Shown here: positions 14,624-23,749 of the stretch, piece by piece | Layout: each line of letters opens with the position of its first letter | How positions within the stretch are numbered: the first letter of the stretch is position 1 | Source of the DNA: Actinocorallia longicatena | GTDB lineage: Bacteria; Actinomycetota; Actinomycetes; Streptosporangiales; Streptosporangiaceae | Direction: 5' to 3' | Assembly: GCF_039534125.1 (NCBI RefSeq) | Contig: NZ_BAAAUV010000035.1 | Coordinates: forward strand, 1-64,000 | DNA: 64,000 nucleotides | Made by a program: the position numbers and the translations under genes | Notes under the pieces: model-generated | The model's database searches: none | Seen by the model: only the letters and a program-made list of their open reading frames with translations | What the model was told of the DNA's origin: nothing

Positions 14624-16405
14624 TCAGCCCTCCTCGTGGGGGTGGTGGCAGGCGACCCCGGAGACGAGCTCGGGGCGGACCGCGCAGTCCTCGGCCGCCG
14701 ACGGGCAGCGCGGCGCGAACGCACAGCCCGGCGGCACCTCCTCCGGCGACGGCTGCCGGCCGGGGACGGTCACCAGCGGCACCGACCTGTCGGTGTCCAG
14801 GTCGGGCAGCGAGGCGACCAGCGCCCGGGTGTAGGGGTGGCGGGCCCGCCGCAGATCGGCGGCCGGAAGGTCCTCGACGATCCGGCCCGCGTACATGACC
14901 AGGACGCGGGTGCAGAGCGTCGCGACGACGGCCAGGTCGTGGGAGATGAGCAGGGCGGCGGCCCCGGTGTCGTCGTTGACCTCGGCCAGCAGGTCGAGGA
15001 CCCGGCGCTGGACGGTGACGTCCAGGGCGGTGGTCGGCTCGTCGGCGACCACGAGCTTCGGCGTGCCCATCAGGCCCATCGCGATGACCGCCCGCTGGCG
15101 CATCCCGCCGGACAGCTCGTGGGGGCGCTGCCGCGCCCGGACCCCGGGTTCGGGCAGGTGGACCCGGCCGAGCCGGTCGACGGCCCGCTTCCACGCCTCG
15201 GCCCGCGAGGCGTCCTGGTGGGCGGTGGCGACCTCGGCGAGCTGGGAGCCGACCCGCAGGGCGGGGTTCAGCGACGCCATCGGGTCCTGGAAGACCATCG
15301 CCAGGGCGGTGCCGAGTTCGCGGCGGGAGTGCGCGGCGAGCGGGCGCCCGTCCAGGATGATCTCGCCGAGGACCCGGCCGGGGTGCGGGACCAGGCCGCC
15401 GATCGCGAGCGCGGTCAGGGACTTGCCGCTGCCGGACTCGCCGACGAGCCCGGCGAGCTCTCCGTGGGCGAGGTCGAAGGACACGTCGCGGACGGGCGTC
15501 ACCGCCCCGAACCCGACCGTCAGGTTCCGGACCGACAGCACCGCCGCCCCGGGGAGAGGCCCGCGTCCGATGGGGAGATCGACGCGGGGCTCACCGCGGG
15601 GCGGCGAGGCGGTGCGGGCGGCGGCGCGGGCCAGCGACTCCCCGGCCAGGGCGAATCCGGTACCGGCCAGCGCGACGGCCAGCGCGGGACCGGCGATCAC
15701 CTCGGGATGGATCTGGACGCGGGGCAGCGCGTCGTGCATCAGCCGCCCCCAGTCGTAGTCGAGGGGCTGGACTCCGAGGCCCAGCAGGGAGAGCGTCGCG
15801 AGGCCGAGCAGGTTGTAGCCGAGCTGCGCGGTGATCGAGAGGATCACCGGCTCGGCGATGTTCGGCAGGATGTGCCGGACCAGGATCCGGGGCCGGGAGA
15901 CCCCGAGGACCCGGGCGGCCCGCACGTAGTCGGCGGCCCCTACCGAGGCCGCCAGGGTCTGGGTGACCCTGGCCAGCGCGGGCGCGGCGGCCAGCCCGAT
16001 CCCGACGACCGCCCCGCGCGCCCCGGCGCCGGTGATGATCGCGCCGAACATGGCCAGCAGGAGCCCGGGGAAGGCCACCAGGAAACTGATCGTCGCGGAG
16101 ACCGGCCGGGCCGCACGCGACGGCAGCACGGCGGGCAGCGCCCCGAGCGGGACGCCCAGCACGACCCCGAGCAGGGTCGCCAGGCCCGCCAGCTCCAGCG
16201 TCAGCCGGGACGCCGCGAGAGTGCGGGCGAGCATGTCGCGGCCCGCGTCGTCGGTGCCGAGGAAGTGGGCGGAGCCGTGGCCCTCGACGATGTGGTCGGG
16301 GTCGATCCGCGCGGCGGCGTCGCCCCACACCCACGGCCCCGCGACGGCCAGCGCGAGCGTCGCCAGCACCAGGACGAGCCCGGCCCGCGCCGGAAGGGAT
16401 CTCAT
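14624..16405 (-). CDS. Peptide ABC transporter permease-ATPase fusion (DppC-DppD)
   Basis: 593 residues in one frame. Residues about 1-270 are a DppC-type permease: start MRSLPARAGLVLVLATLAL, HFLGTDDAGRDMLARTL, then the EAA loop DYVRAARVLGVSRPRILVRHILPNIAEPV. After a linker comes a full ATPase with GLVGESGSGKSLTALAIGG, FQDPMASLNPALRVG, LSGGMRQRAVIAMGL, KLVVADEPTTALDVTVQ and the C-terminal PPGCAFAPRCPSAAEDC cysteine motif. Such C-D fusions are known in actinobacteria. The ATG overlaps the upstream permease stop (ATGA). It assembles with the next permease and the F ATPase. Confidence 0.93.
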   Translation of the reverse strand: MRSLPARAGLVLVLATLALAVAGPWVWGDAAARIDPDHIVEGHGSAHFLGTDDAGRDMLARTLAASRLTLELAGLATLLGVVLGVPLGALPAVLPSRAARPVSATISFLVAFPGLLLAMFGAIITGAGARGAVVGIGLAAAPALARVTQTLAASVGAADYVRAARVLGVSRPRILVRHILPNIAEPVILSITAQLGYNLLGLATLSLLGLGVQPLDYDWGRLMHDALPRVQIHPEVIAGPALAVALAGTGFALAGESLARAAARTASPPRGEPRVDLPIGRGPLPGAAVLSVRNLTVGFGAVTPVRDVSFDLAHGELAGLVGESGSGKSLTALAIGGLVPHPGRVLGEIILDGRPLAAHSRRELGTALAMVFQDPMASLNPALRVGSQLAEVATAHQDASRAEAWKRAVDRLGRVHLPEPGVRARQRPHELSGGMRQRAVIAMGLMGTPKLVVADEPTTALDVTVQRRVLDLLAEVNDDTGAAALLISHDLAVVATLCTRVLVMYAGRIVEDLPAADLRRARHPYTRALVASLPDLDTDRSVPLVTVPGRQPSPEEVPPGCAFAPRCPSAAEDCAVRPELVSGVACHHPHEEG

Positions 16406-17337
16406 CCGGTCTCCCGCAGGGTCGAGCGCGGGTCGAGCGCGACCAGCAGCAGGTCGACCGCGAAGACCACGGTCAGCGCGATGATCCCGTAGACGAGGAT
16501 CGAGGCCTGGGCGAGGGCGTAGTCCTTGTTGACGATCGCGTCGACCATGGCTCCGCCGAGCCCCGGCCAGCGGAACACGTTCTCGATCACCACCGAGCCC
16601 GCGAGCAGCGACGACAGCACGGTGCCGCCGGACGTCAGGGCGGCCGTGAGGGTGTTGGGCAGCAGATGCCGCAGATGGATCCGGTGGACGGGCAGCCGCT
16701 TGGCGCGGGCCAGTCGGATGTAGTCCGACGACAGCTCCCTGACGGCCTCCAGCCGGACGTACCTGGCCAGCAGCGCGATCGGGCCCGCGGCCATCGCGGC
16801 GACCGGCATGACGAACGACGACGGCCCGCTCCGCTCGGCGGGCGGCAGCCATCCGAGCCGGTTGGAGAACAGCCAGATCATGAAGACGGCCAGCAGGAAC
16901 TCCGGCAGCACGGTGAGGATCCCGGTCACCGAGGAGAAGGCCAGCTCGGTGCGCGGGCTCCGGCCGTGCTCGGTGCGGGCGGCCGTCCACATGCCGAGCG
17001 GCACGGCCACGGCGAACGCGACCACGATCGCCGGCAGGACGAGCTGGAGCGTGGCGGGCAGCCGGTCGGCGACCATCTCCCCGGCGGGCTGCCGGGTGAG
17101 GGCCGAGACGCCGAAGTCGCCGGTCGCGACCTTCCCCAGATAGGTCCAGAGCTGGTCGAGGACCGGCCGGTCCAGCCCGAGCTCGGCCCGCCGCGCCGCG
17201 ACGGCGTCGGCGGGCGCGGTCGGGCCCATCGCGGCGCGGACCGGGTCGCCGGGGATGAGGTGGAGCATGGCGAAGGAGGCCAGCACCACCAGCACCGCCG
17301 AGATCGCGAACCTGGCCGCGCGCCGCACGAGGTACAC
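16402..17337 (-). CDS. Peptide ABC transporter permease (DppB-like)
   Basis: 311 residues, six membrane segments. The start YLVRRAARFAISAVLVVLASFAMLHLIPGDPVRAAMGP is the classic DppB opening. ELGLDRPVLDQLWTYLGKVATGDFGVS and the EAA loop DYIRLARAKRLPVHRIHLRHLLPNTL follow. GTG start directly abuts the TAG of the binding-protein gene and the end overlaps the next ATG, so translation is coupled along the operon. Forms the channel with the permease half of the downstream fusion. Confidence 0.93.
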   Translation of the reverse strand: MYLVRRAARFAISAVLVVLASFAMLHLIPGDPVRAAMGPTAPADAVAARRAELGLDRPVLDQLWTYLGKVATGDFGVSALTRQPAGEMVADRLPATLQLVLPAIVVAFAVAVPLGMWTAARTEHGRSPRTELAFSSVTGILTVLPEFLLAVFMIWLFSNRLGWLPPAERSGPSSFVMPVAAMAAGPIALLARYVRLEAVRELSSDYIRLARAKRLPVHRIHLRHLLPNTLTAALTSGGTVLSSLLAGSVVIENVFRWPGLGGAMVDAIVNKDYALAQASILVYGIIALTVVFAVDLLLVALDPRSTLRETG

Positions 17338-18918
17338 CTACTCCGCCAGCATCCTGATCGAGGTCGGCCGGACGATGCCGCCGATCACGTCGAGGGTCGC
17401 GCCCTTGCTGGCGACGAGCTGGGTCGGCTGGGAGACCGGGACGACGTCCAGGTTCCTGACCAGGGAGGCCTCCGCCGTGGTCCACGCCGGGCAGCCCGGC
17501 GCCCCGACGGTCTTGGCCGCCTCGCCGCTGAGCCTGACGTACTCGGTGTTCTTCAGATGGGCGAAGTTGGAGCCCTTGGCGTCCGGGAACGGGCCGGACA
17601 GGTAGCCGGTGAGCTGGGTCGGGAGGCTGAGGCCCAGCGGCACCCAGGCCAGGTCCCAGTCGCCGGTGCTGAACAGCGACTCGGCGTACTTGGCGTCGGC
17701 CGAGCCGGCCAGCTTCGTCTCGACGCCGATCGCCTTGAACCGGGTGGCGACGTACTCCATGCCCGCCTGGACGCCCGGTCCCGCCGAGGTCGAGTAGGCG
17801 ATGCGGAGGGTCAGTCTCCTTCCGTCCCTGGCGCGGACGCCGTCGGCCCCGGCCTTCCAGCCCGCGGCGTCCAGGGCGGTGCCCGCCGCCGCGGTGTCGG
17901 TCGCGGGCAGGTTGCCGGTGACGCTGTCGCCGCGGCACGGGTCGGGGGCGAGGGAGGTCAGGTGGGTGGGGGCCGCGGCGTTGCCCTGGCCGGTGATCTT
18001 GCGCAGGTCGGCGAGGTCGAGCGACTGGATCAGGGCCTTGCGGACATCGAGGGCGTTCCCCGGCCGGTCGTCGCCCTGGTGGAAGAACAGCTCGCCGATG
18101 CCGTCGGGGGCCGAGCCCTTGTGGATGCCGGGGATGATCTCGACGCGCTTGCGCTCGGCGCCGGTGAACTGGCCGCCCGACAGGCCCCCGGACGTCACCA
18201 GGTTGGCCGCGGTCGACTCGTCCTTGACGACCTTGAGCGTCACGGTGCCGGGCATCCCGTCGACGATCCCGCCGCCGTCCGGGCCCCACGCGTAGCCCTT
18301 GCGGACCTTGAACGTGTAGTGGTCGCCCGCGACCTTCTCGGTCAGCTCGTAGGGACCGGAGCCCGAGGTGGAGTCCTTGAGCAGCGAACGGTCGGCGAGG
18401 CCCTTGCCGCACACCACGTAGACGGCCGTCATGCTCTCGAGGAGGAACGGGTTCGGGGCGGCCGTGGCGAGGCCGACGGTGCCCGCGGCGTCGTCGGCGG
18501 TGGCCTTCATCCCGGCCGGGATGAGGACCCCGAGCAGGGACGCCTTGTTCTTCGGGTCCGCCAGGTAGTTCATCGAGTCCGCGACGGTCCTGGCCGTGAC
18601 GGGTGAGCCGTCGGAGCAGGTGACGCCCTTGCGGAGGGTGAAGGTGACCTTCTCGGGCCCGGCGTCCCACTTCTCCGCCAGCCCGGGGATGATCTTCCCG
18701 GTGGCGTCAGAGTGGACCAGGGTGTCATAGGCGAAGCCGAGCACGGTGTTGGTCGAGCCGAGGACCGCGGTCGCCGGTTCGAGCACGCCGGGGTCGGCCG
18801 GGATGGCATAGGTGAAGGTGCCGTCCTTGACGACCTCGGGGGCTTTCCCCTTGTCGTCCGAACCGCACGCGGTCGTGCCGAGCGCGAGCGCTACGGCGAT
18901 GGCCAGAGGCTTCTTCAT
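17338..18918 (-). CDS. Peptide ABC transporter substrate-binding lipoprotein (SBP family 5)
   Basis: 526 residues. MKKPLAIAVALALGTTACGSDD is a lipoprotein signal with Cys at 19. The body is an SBP_bac_5 protein: DGTFTYAIPADPGVLEPATAVLGSTN, PGLAEKWDAGPEKVTFTLRKGVTCSDGSPVTARTVADSMNYL, SGSGPYELTEKV, DVRKALIQSLDLADL. It should sit on the outer face of the membrane and deliver oligopeptides or D-residue peptides to the importer. GGAG lies 8 bases before the ATG; an upstream in-frame ATG would spoil the signal. First gene of the transport operon, 34 bases after PucR. The presence of salvage enzymes upstream suggests a modified or D-residue peptide as ligand. Confidence 0.92.
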   Translation of the reverse strand: MKKPLAIAVALALGTTACGSDDKGKAPEVVKDGTFTYAIPADPGVLEPATAVLGSTNTVLGFAYDTLVHSDATGKIIPGLAEKWDAGPEKVTFTLRKGVTCSDGSPVTARTVADSMNYLADPKNKASLLGVLIPAGMKATADDAAGTVGLATAAPNPFLLESMTAVYVVCGKGLADRSLLKDSTSGSGPYELTEKVAGDHYTFKVRKGYAWGPDGGGIVDGMPGTVTLKVVKDESTAANLVTSGGLSGGQFTGAERKRVEIIPGIHKGSAPDGIGELFFHQGDDRPGNALDVRKALIQSLDLADLRKITGQGNAAAPTHLTSLAPDPCRGDSVTGNLPATDTAAAGTALDAAGWKAGADGVRARDGRRLTLRIAYSTSAGPGVQAGMEYVATRFKAIGVETKLAGSADAKYAESLFSTGDWDLAWVPLGLSLPTQLTGYLSGPFPDAKGSNFAHLKNTEYVRLSGEAAKTVGAPGCPAWTTAEASLVRNLDVVPVSQPTQLVASKGATLDVIGGIVRPTSIRMLAE

Positions 18919-18952
18919 GACGGGACTCCAGTCGGGGGCCTGGGGGGATCCT

Positions 18953-20629
18953 TCACACTCGCGGGCTCCGGCCGTGGTCCGCATCGTCGGATCTCCCAAG
19001 GCGGTGGGCGTTCCCTGTACTTCCCGACAATCCGCCGGGTTCGTACATTCTCAGCTGGAGCATGACCTCCAGCCGGGCGCGGGGGTCGGTGAGGTCGAGC
19101 CCGGAGATCTCGCTGATCCTGCGCAGCCGGTACCGGAAGGTGTTCGGATGGATCTGGACGGCCGCGGCGGCCTCGTTGATGTTCCCGAAGGCGTCGAGGT
19201 AGGCGGCGAGGGTGGGCAGGAGGTCGCTGCCGTTGTCCGCGTCGTGGGTGCTCAGCCGCTCGTAGGCGCCGGTCGGGGGCTGCTCCTGGGCGATGACGAG
19301 ATCGCCGAGCTGGAGCAGGAGCGAGTCGAAGTGGACGTCGCGGAAGCTCGCGGCCGTCCCGGTGGCGCGGCGGCTGCGCAGCACCCGCAGGGTCCGGTCG
19401 GCGTCGTCGCGGGAGCGGGCGATCTCGGTGATCGAGCCCGCCGGGCGGCCGACCCCGATGTTGGCCGCGTGCCGGCCGCCGACCCTGGCCAGGAAGTCCT
19501 CCGCGACCTGGACGGCCCGTGCCTCGTCGCCGGGGAGCGGCAGGACCGCGTAGGCGATGGTGCCGACGAGCGCGGCGGACGCCTTCGGGTGGATGGCCCC
19601 GATGTGCAGGGCGAGGGCGTCGCAGAAGCGCTGGCGCTCGCTCTCGGCCCTGGCGACGTCGAACCGGCGGGGCTCGTCCGGCGGGGACCCGTCGTCGTCG
19701 CGGGGCTCGCGGGTCAGCCGGGCGGCCAGGACGCAGACGCGGGACGTCGCGAGGTCGAGCCTGGCGGCGGCCTCCGCGGCCTGGTCGCCGCCCGCGAGGA
19801 CCGTCGCGAGGAGGTCGGCGCGCAGCCGGCGCTGGGCGTCGGCGCCCGTGCGCTGGCGGAGCAGGTGCAGGGCGACGATCTTGGCGGCGTCGGCGAAGGC
19901 CGCGCTCCGACCGGCACTGAGCGGCTCGTGGACGGCCGCCCACATGGAGCCGAGGATCTCGTCGCCCGCGCGGACGGCGATCGCGACCCGCGGAAGCATC
20001 CCCTCGACGTCGAGGAAGAGGGGCTCGCGCGACTGGTAGAGCCGGCGGAAGAAGCCCATCTCCTCGTAGAGCTGCACGAACCGCTCGGGCACCTGGCGGC
20101 CGAGGATCGTCTCGACCCGGTACTCGTCGGCCTCCTCCTGCCGCATGGAGTAGGCCAGGACGCGCGAGGAGCGGTCCTCGATCGTCACGGGGGCGCCGAG
20201 GAGCTCGCAGACGGCGTTGGCGACGGAGAACAGGTCGGTCTCGTGCTCGGTCTCGCCGACCTCGCCCTCGGCCAGCAGCGAGCGGAGCAGCGCGGCGATC
20301 TGCGCCCAGGACGCGGCCCTGGTCAGGCCGAGCAGCGCGACCCCCGTCTCCCTGACCCGCGCCTGGAGCTCCGGCCCCGGCGGGCTGAGCGACTTCACGA
20401 CCAGGCCCGCGGCGCCGAACCCGCCGAGCCTCCCCAGCAGGGCGGCGATGGTCTCCTCGCCCTCGACCCCGATGCCGAGCAGCAGCCCGCCCGGCGCGAC
20501 GAGCATCTCGTCCAGGGGATCGTAGATGTGGACGCCCGTGACCTGCCCCGCGGGCTCGCCGGGCAGCGCCGTCACGCCGAGCACCGTCGAGCCCAGGTCC
20601 TCCAGAACGCGTTTCAGCCCCGTCGCCAT
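18953..20629 (-). CDS. PucR-family transcriptional regulator
   Basis: 558 residues. N-terminal PucR ligand domain (VLGVTALPGEPAGQVTGVHIYDPLDEML), a GAF-like middle with CdaR/GGDEF-like region, and a C-terminal PucR helix-turn-helix: LLPTLAAYLDAFGNINEAAAAVQIHPNTFRYRLRRISEISGLDL. The family controls purine, amino-acid and other catabolic genes in response to metabolites. Here it sits between the salvage enzymes and the peptide importer, all in one direction, and is the obvious pathway regulator. TACGTT (20642-20637) lies 7 bases before the ATG, indicating a leaderless promoter in front of it. The effector is unknown. Confidence 0.9.
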   Translation of the reverse strand: MATGLKRVLEDLGSTVLGVTALPGEPAGQVTGVHIYDPLDEMLVAPGGLLLGIGVEGEETIAALLGRLGGFGAAGLVVKSLSPPGPELQARVRETGVALLGLTRAASWAQIAALLRSLLAEGEVGETEHETDLFSVANAVCELLGAPVTIEDRSSRVLAYSMRQEEADEYRVETILGRQVPERFVQLYEEMGFFRRLYQSREPLFLDVEGMLPRVAIAVRAGDEILGSMWAAVHEPLSAGRSAAFADAAKIVALHLLRQRTGADAQRRLRADLLATVLAGGDQAAEAAARLDLATSRVCVLAARLTREPRDDDGSPPDEPRRFDVARAESERQRFCDALALHIGAIHPKASAALVGTIAYAVLPLPGDEARAVQVAEDFLARVGGRHAANIGVGRPAGSITEIARSRDDADRTLRVLRSRRATGTAASFRDVHFDSLLLQLGDLVIAQEQPPTGAYERLSTHDADNGSDLLPTLAAYLDAFGNINEAAAAVQIHPNTFRYRLRRISEISGLDLTDPRARLEVMLQLRMYEPGGLSGSTGNAHRLGRSDDADHGRSPRV

Positions 20630-20681
20630 GATCCTTAACGTACGGGTCCGGGGCTTTCGCGCGCCAGACGCTCTCCCTCGA

Positions 20682-21794
20682 TCAGGGCCGGGAGTATCCG
20701 GCTCCCGCCGGGATGTACTCGGTGCGGACCGTGCGGGCCTTGAGCACGGTGAGGTCGGGGACGACGCCGAGGCCCGGGCCCGCGGGGACGGTGAGGCGGC
20801 CGTCGGCCAGGACGAAGGGGTCGGTCAGGTCGGCCGCGTAGTAGCGGGACGAGGCCGAGGTGTCGCCGGGCAGGGTGAAGCCGGGCAGGGCGGCCAGGGC
20901 GACGTTGGCGGCGCGGCCGATGCCCGTCTCGAGCATTCCGCCGCACCAGACGGGGACGCCGTGCGCGACGCAGACGTCGTGGATCCGGCGTGCCTCGAGG
21001 AAGCCGCCGACCCGGCCCGGCTTGATGTTGACGACGGCGGCGGCGCCCCGGGTGATGGCGTCGGCGGCGATCCGGGCCGAGGTGATCGACTCGTCCAGGC
21101 AGACGGGGGTGGTGATCCGCCTGGCCAGCTCGGCGTGCCCCGCGATGTCGTCCTCGGGGAGCGGCTGCTCGATCAGCAGCAGGCCGAACGGGTCCATCTT
21201 CGCCAGATGGGCGGCGTCGGCGAGGGTGTAGGCGGTGTTGGCGTCGGTCTGGAGCGGCAGGTCGGGGTGGCGTTCCCGGACCGCGCGGACCGGCTCCAGG
21301 TCCCAGCCCGGTTCGATCTTCAGCTTGACGCGGCGGTAGCCCTCGGCCACGTAGGCGTCCACGGCGTCGAGGAGCTCCGGAACCGAGTTCATGATCCCCA
21401 CGGAGACCCCGGCGTCGACCTCGCCGCGGACCGCGCCCAGGAACTCGCCGAAGGAGGTGCCGCGCTGCCGCAGCCAGGCGTCCAGGAGGGCGGAGGAGAC
21501 CGCGGACTTCGCCATCGGATGGCCGTGGACGGGCGCGAACGCCCGCTCGGTCCGCCACGGGTCGCCGGTCAGGCGGGGCAGCAGGAACTCCTTGATGACG
21601 TGCGCGGCGCCCGCCACGTACTCGGCGGAGTAGGACGGCTCGCTCATCGCGACGCACTCCCCCCACCCCTCGGCGCCGTCCGCGAGCACCCGGACGATCA
21701 GCACCTCTCGGTCGGTCTGGGTGCCGAACGAGGTGCGGAAGGGGGCGACCAGCGGCAGCTCCGCCCACCGCAGCTCGATGCCTTCGATCTTCAC
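20682..21794 (-). CDS. Enolase-superfamily racemase (N-acyl/N-succinylamino acid racemase or OSBS-like)
   Basis: 370 residues, full MLE-subgroup enzyme. Catalytic Lys159 of KLK (157-159), metal ligands Asp184, Glu209 and Asp234, and opposing Lys258 (NIKPGRVGG) are all present. GGMLETGIGRAANVALAALPGFTLPGD matches the OSBS/N-succinylamino-acid-racemase group of Gram-positive and Amycolatopsis type rather than dipeptide epimerases. No men genes adjoin it. The GNAT and M20 genes beside it match the Geobacillus pathway that turns D- into L-amino acids through succinylated intermediates, so racemase is favoured. GTG start with GAGGGA 3 bases upstream, 7 bases after the GNAT stop. Confidence 0.85.
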   Translation of the reverse strand: MKIEGIELRWAELPLVAPFRTSFGTQTDREVLIVRVLADGAEGWGECVAMSEPSYSAEYVAGAAHVIKEFLLPRLTGDPWRTERAFAPVHGHPMAKSAVSSALLDAWLRQRGTSFGEFLGAVRGEVDAGVSVGIMNSVPELLDAVDAYVAEGYRRVKLKIEPGWDLEPVRAVRERHPDLPLQTDANTAYTLADAAHLAKMDPFGLLLIEQPLPEDDIAGHAELARRITTPVCLDESITSARIAADAITRGAAAVVNIKPGRVGGFLEARRIHDVCVAHGVPVWCGGMLETGIGRAANVALAALPGFTLPGDTSASSRYYAADLTDPFVLADGRLTVPAGPGLGVVPDLTVLKARTVRTEYIPAGAGYSRP

Positions 21795-21801
21795 GCTTCC
21801 C

Positions 21802-22581
21802 TCACCTGCACGGTTCCTCCACGACGTAGTAGCCCTCACGGGTGATCCCCGTGATCCGATGGCCGGCCTCGAGCGCCGGTTCGAGCGCGGCCCGTACCGC
21901 CGTCCGCCAGTGCGCCGCGAGCGCGGGGCGCGCGGCGCGCAGCGCCTCGATGTCCGCCGGGATCGCCACCAGCGTGACCCCCGGGCCGGCGGGCGTCCCG
22001 GCGGGACGCCCGTCGAGGCCGAGGCCGATCCGGGCGCCCGCCCGCACCAGCGCCGCCGCCTCCGGCGGTTCCCCCGGCGGGCCCTTGTCCAGCTCCCAGG
22101 CGATGTGCAGCCGGTCGGACGGCGACCCGCTGTTGAGCCCGTCGTCCATGGTCCCGTAGAAGTCGGCGAGGTAGCCGTCGGGCAGCGCTCCGAGCACCTG
22201 GAGGTTGAAGTGGGCGTTGCGCCGCACCAGCGGGTCGAAGGTCCACTCGACCCGGCGGATGCCGCGCTCCAGCGCCCACTCGCGCTGGTGCCCCTTCAGC
22301 GCCCGGCCCACACCGAGCCCGCGCGCCCCGGCGGCGACCCCGGTGATGTGGGAGTGCAGCGCCCCGCCCCCGGTGAGGAACCCGGCGGCGACCCCGATCA
22401 GCGGGCCGCCCGCACGGGCGCCCGCCACATAGTTGCCGGTGAACGACCAGGCCCTGAGCATCCCGGGGGCGACCAGCGTGTGCCCCCACACCCCCGTGAG
22501 CAGCGATGCCGCCTCGTGGAGTTCGTCCACCCCGGTCAGTTCCGCCACTTCCACCCGGGCGTTCCCGGCGCTCGCGCTCAC
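21802..22581 (-). CDS. GNAT-family N-acyltransferase (possible amino-acid N-succinyltransferase)
   Basis: 259 residues. LIGVAAGFLTGGGALHSHITGVAAGARGLGVGRALKGHQREWALERGIRRVEWTFDPLVRRNAHFNLQVLGA is the GNAT acetyl-CoA site, with RGLGVGRAL as motif A. It continues to YGTMDDGLNSGSPSDRLHIAWEL, features of the acyltransferases that partner N-succinylamino-acid racemases. In that pathway the enzyme succinylates D-amino acids before racemisation. Substrate here is inferred from context only. It starts with GTG (GGGAAC just upstream) and ends 7 bases before the racemase. Acetylation rather than succinylation remains possible. Confidence 0.8.
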   Translation of the reverse strand: MSASAGNARVEVAELTGVDELHEAASLLTGVWGHTLVAPGMLRAWSFTGNYVAGARAGGPLIGVAAGFLTGGGALHSHITGVAAGARGLGVGRALKGHQREWALERGIRRVEWTFDPLVRRNAHFNLQVLGALPDGYLADFYGTMDDGLNSGSPSDRLHIAWELDKGPPGEPPEAAALVRAGARIGLGLDGRPAGTPAGPGVTLVAIPADIEALRAARPALAAHWRTAVRAALEPALEAGHRITGITREGYYVVEEPCR

Positions 22582-22657
22582 GTTCCCAGCGTGCCCACCG
22601 GCCTACGATGTACTCATCGTCCGAATTCCCAACCGGTAACGCGCTTTTTGTCCGATC

Positions 22658-23749
22658 TCACCATCGGGCGTCGTTGATCATCCCTGCGACCAGGGCGGAC
22701 AGCAGCCGGGAGCGGGCGGGCATCTCCCGCAGGTCGAGCCACTCGCCCTCGGCGTGGGCGTTGCCTCCGACCGCGCCGAGCCCGTCCAGGGTCGGGACGC
22801 CCAGCGTCGCGGTGATGTTGCCGTCGGAGCCGCCGCCGACGGCCGCCTCCCGGAGCGGGGGCAGGCCCAGGGACTCCGCGGTCCGGGCGGCCCGCTCGTA
22901 CAGCGCCGCGGCGGCCGAGCGCGGGAACGGCCCGCGGGAGGGACCGTCCACGACGGCGAGGGACGCGCCCGGCACCACGGGCACGAGGGCGTGCAGCGCG
23001 TCGTGGACCCGGGCGAGCTCGGCGGCCGTGAAGGCCCGGACGTCGATGGCCAGTGAGGCGGCGGCGGGGACCGTGTTGGCGGTGGTCCCGGCGCGGCTGG
23101 CCGCCGGGGTGACCGTCGTCCCGGCCGCCGGATCGGCCAGGGCGGCGACGGCCAGCGTCTGGTGGGCCAGTTCCAGCCCCGCGTTGACGCCGCGCTCCGG
23201 ATCGAGGCCCGAGTGGGCGGCGCGCCCGGTGACGCGCAGGTCGTAGCGGGCCAGGCCCTTGCGGGAGGTCTTCAGGGCCCCGTCGGCGCTCGGCTCGGCG
23301 ACCAGGGCCGCCTCAGCATGGGCGGCCAGCGCCTCGATCAGCGGACGGGACGTCACCGAACCCGTCTCCTCGTCGGAGGTGACGAGGAAGGAGACGCCCT
23401 CGCGGTCCGGCAGCGCGGCCAGCGCGTGGAAGGCCTGGACGAGCCCCGCCTTCATGTCGAAGCAGCCAGGACCCGTCGCGCGGTCGCCGTCGATCGTGAA
23501 CGGCCACCGGGCCAGGGTGCCGAGCGGCCACACGGTGTCGTAGTGGCCGAGCACCAGGATCCGCGGCGTCCCGCTCCCCCACAGCAGATGCTCGCCGTGG
23601 ACGGCCGGAGCCGCTCCGAGCAGGCGCTCGCCCAGCGCGGCGACCTCCTCACGGCAGGCCGCCAGGGCCTCGGCCGCACCGGAGGGCGACTCGGCGGAGA
23701 CCAGGCGGGCCAGGTCCGCGGTCATCGCCGCGCCGTCGAAGGCCGTCAT
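22658..23749 (-). CDS. M20-family metallohydrolase (carboxypeptidase G2/desuccinylase-like)
   Basis: 363 residues. Zinc ligands and catalytic residues are in place: His69 of GHYDTVWP, Asp98 of CFDMKAG, and Glu127-Glu128 of TSDEETGS. The dimerisation lid follows (GLARYDLRVTGRAAHSGLDPERGVNAG), and a late GGGSDGNITATLG and NAHAEGEW. CPG2-like M20 enzymes cleave N-acyl or peptide bonds next to a free carboxylate. Beside the racemase and GNAT gene it would release the L-amino acid from its N-acyl form. ATG overlaps the upstream stop by 4 bases. Narrow specificity cannot be read from sequence. Confidence 0.88.
   Translation of the reverse strand: MTAFDGAAMTADLARLVSAESPSGAAEALAACREEVAALGERLLGAAPAVHGEHLLWGSGTPRILVLGHYDTVWPLGTLARWPFTIDGDRATGPGCFDMKAGLVQAFHALAALPDREGVSFLVTSDEETGSVTSRPLIEALAAHAEAALVAEPSADGALKTSRKGLARYDLRVTGRAAHSGLDPERGVNAGLELAHQTLAVAALADPAAGTTVTPAASRAGTTANTVPAAASLAIDVRAFTAAELARVHDALHALVPVVPGASLAVVDGPSRGPFPRSAAAALYERAARTAESLGLPPLREAAVGGGSDGNITATLGVPTLDGLGAVGGNAHAEGEWLDLREMPARSRLLSALVAGMINDARW

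Noticed and set aside
14624..18670. 1348-codon open frame on the minus strand
   Set aside because: Only the last 593 codons (permease-ATPase fusion) are real; the upstream part is out of frame with the DppB and binding-protein genes.
20682..21794. menC (o-succinylbenzoate synthase of menaquinone synthesis)
   Set aside because: Sequence allows it, but no men genes are near and the GNAT-M20 context favours the racemase role. Kept as an alternative.
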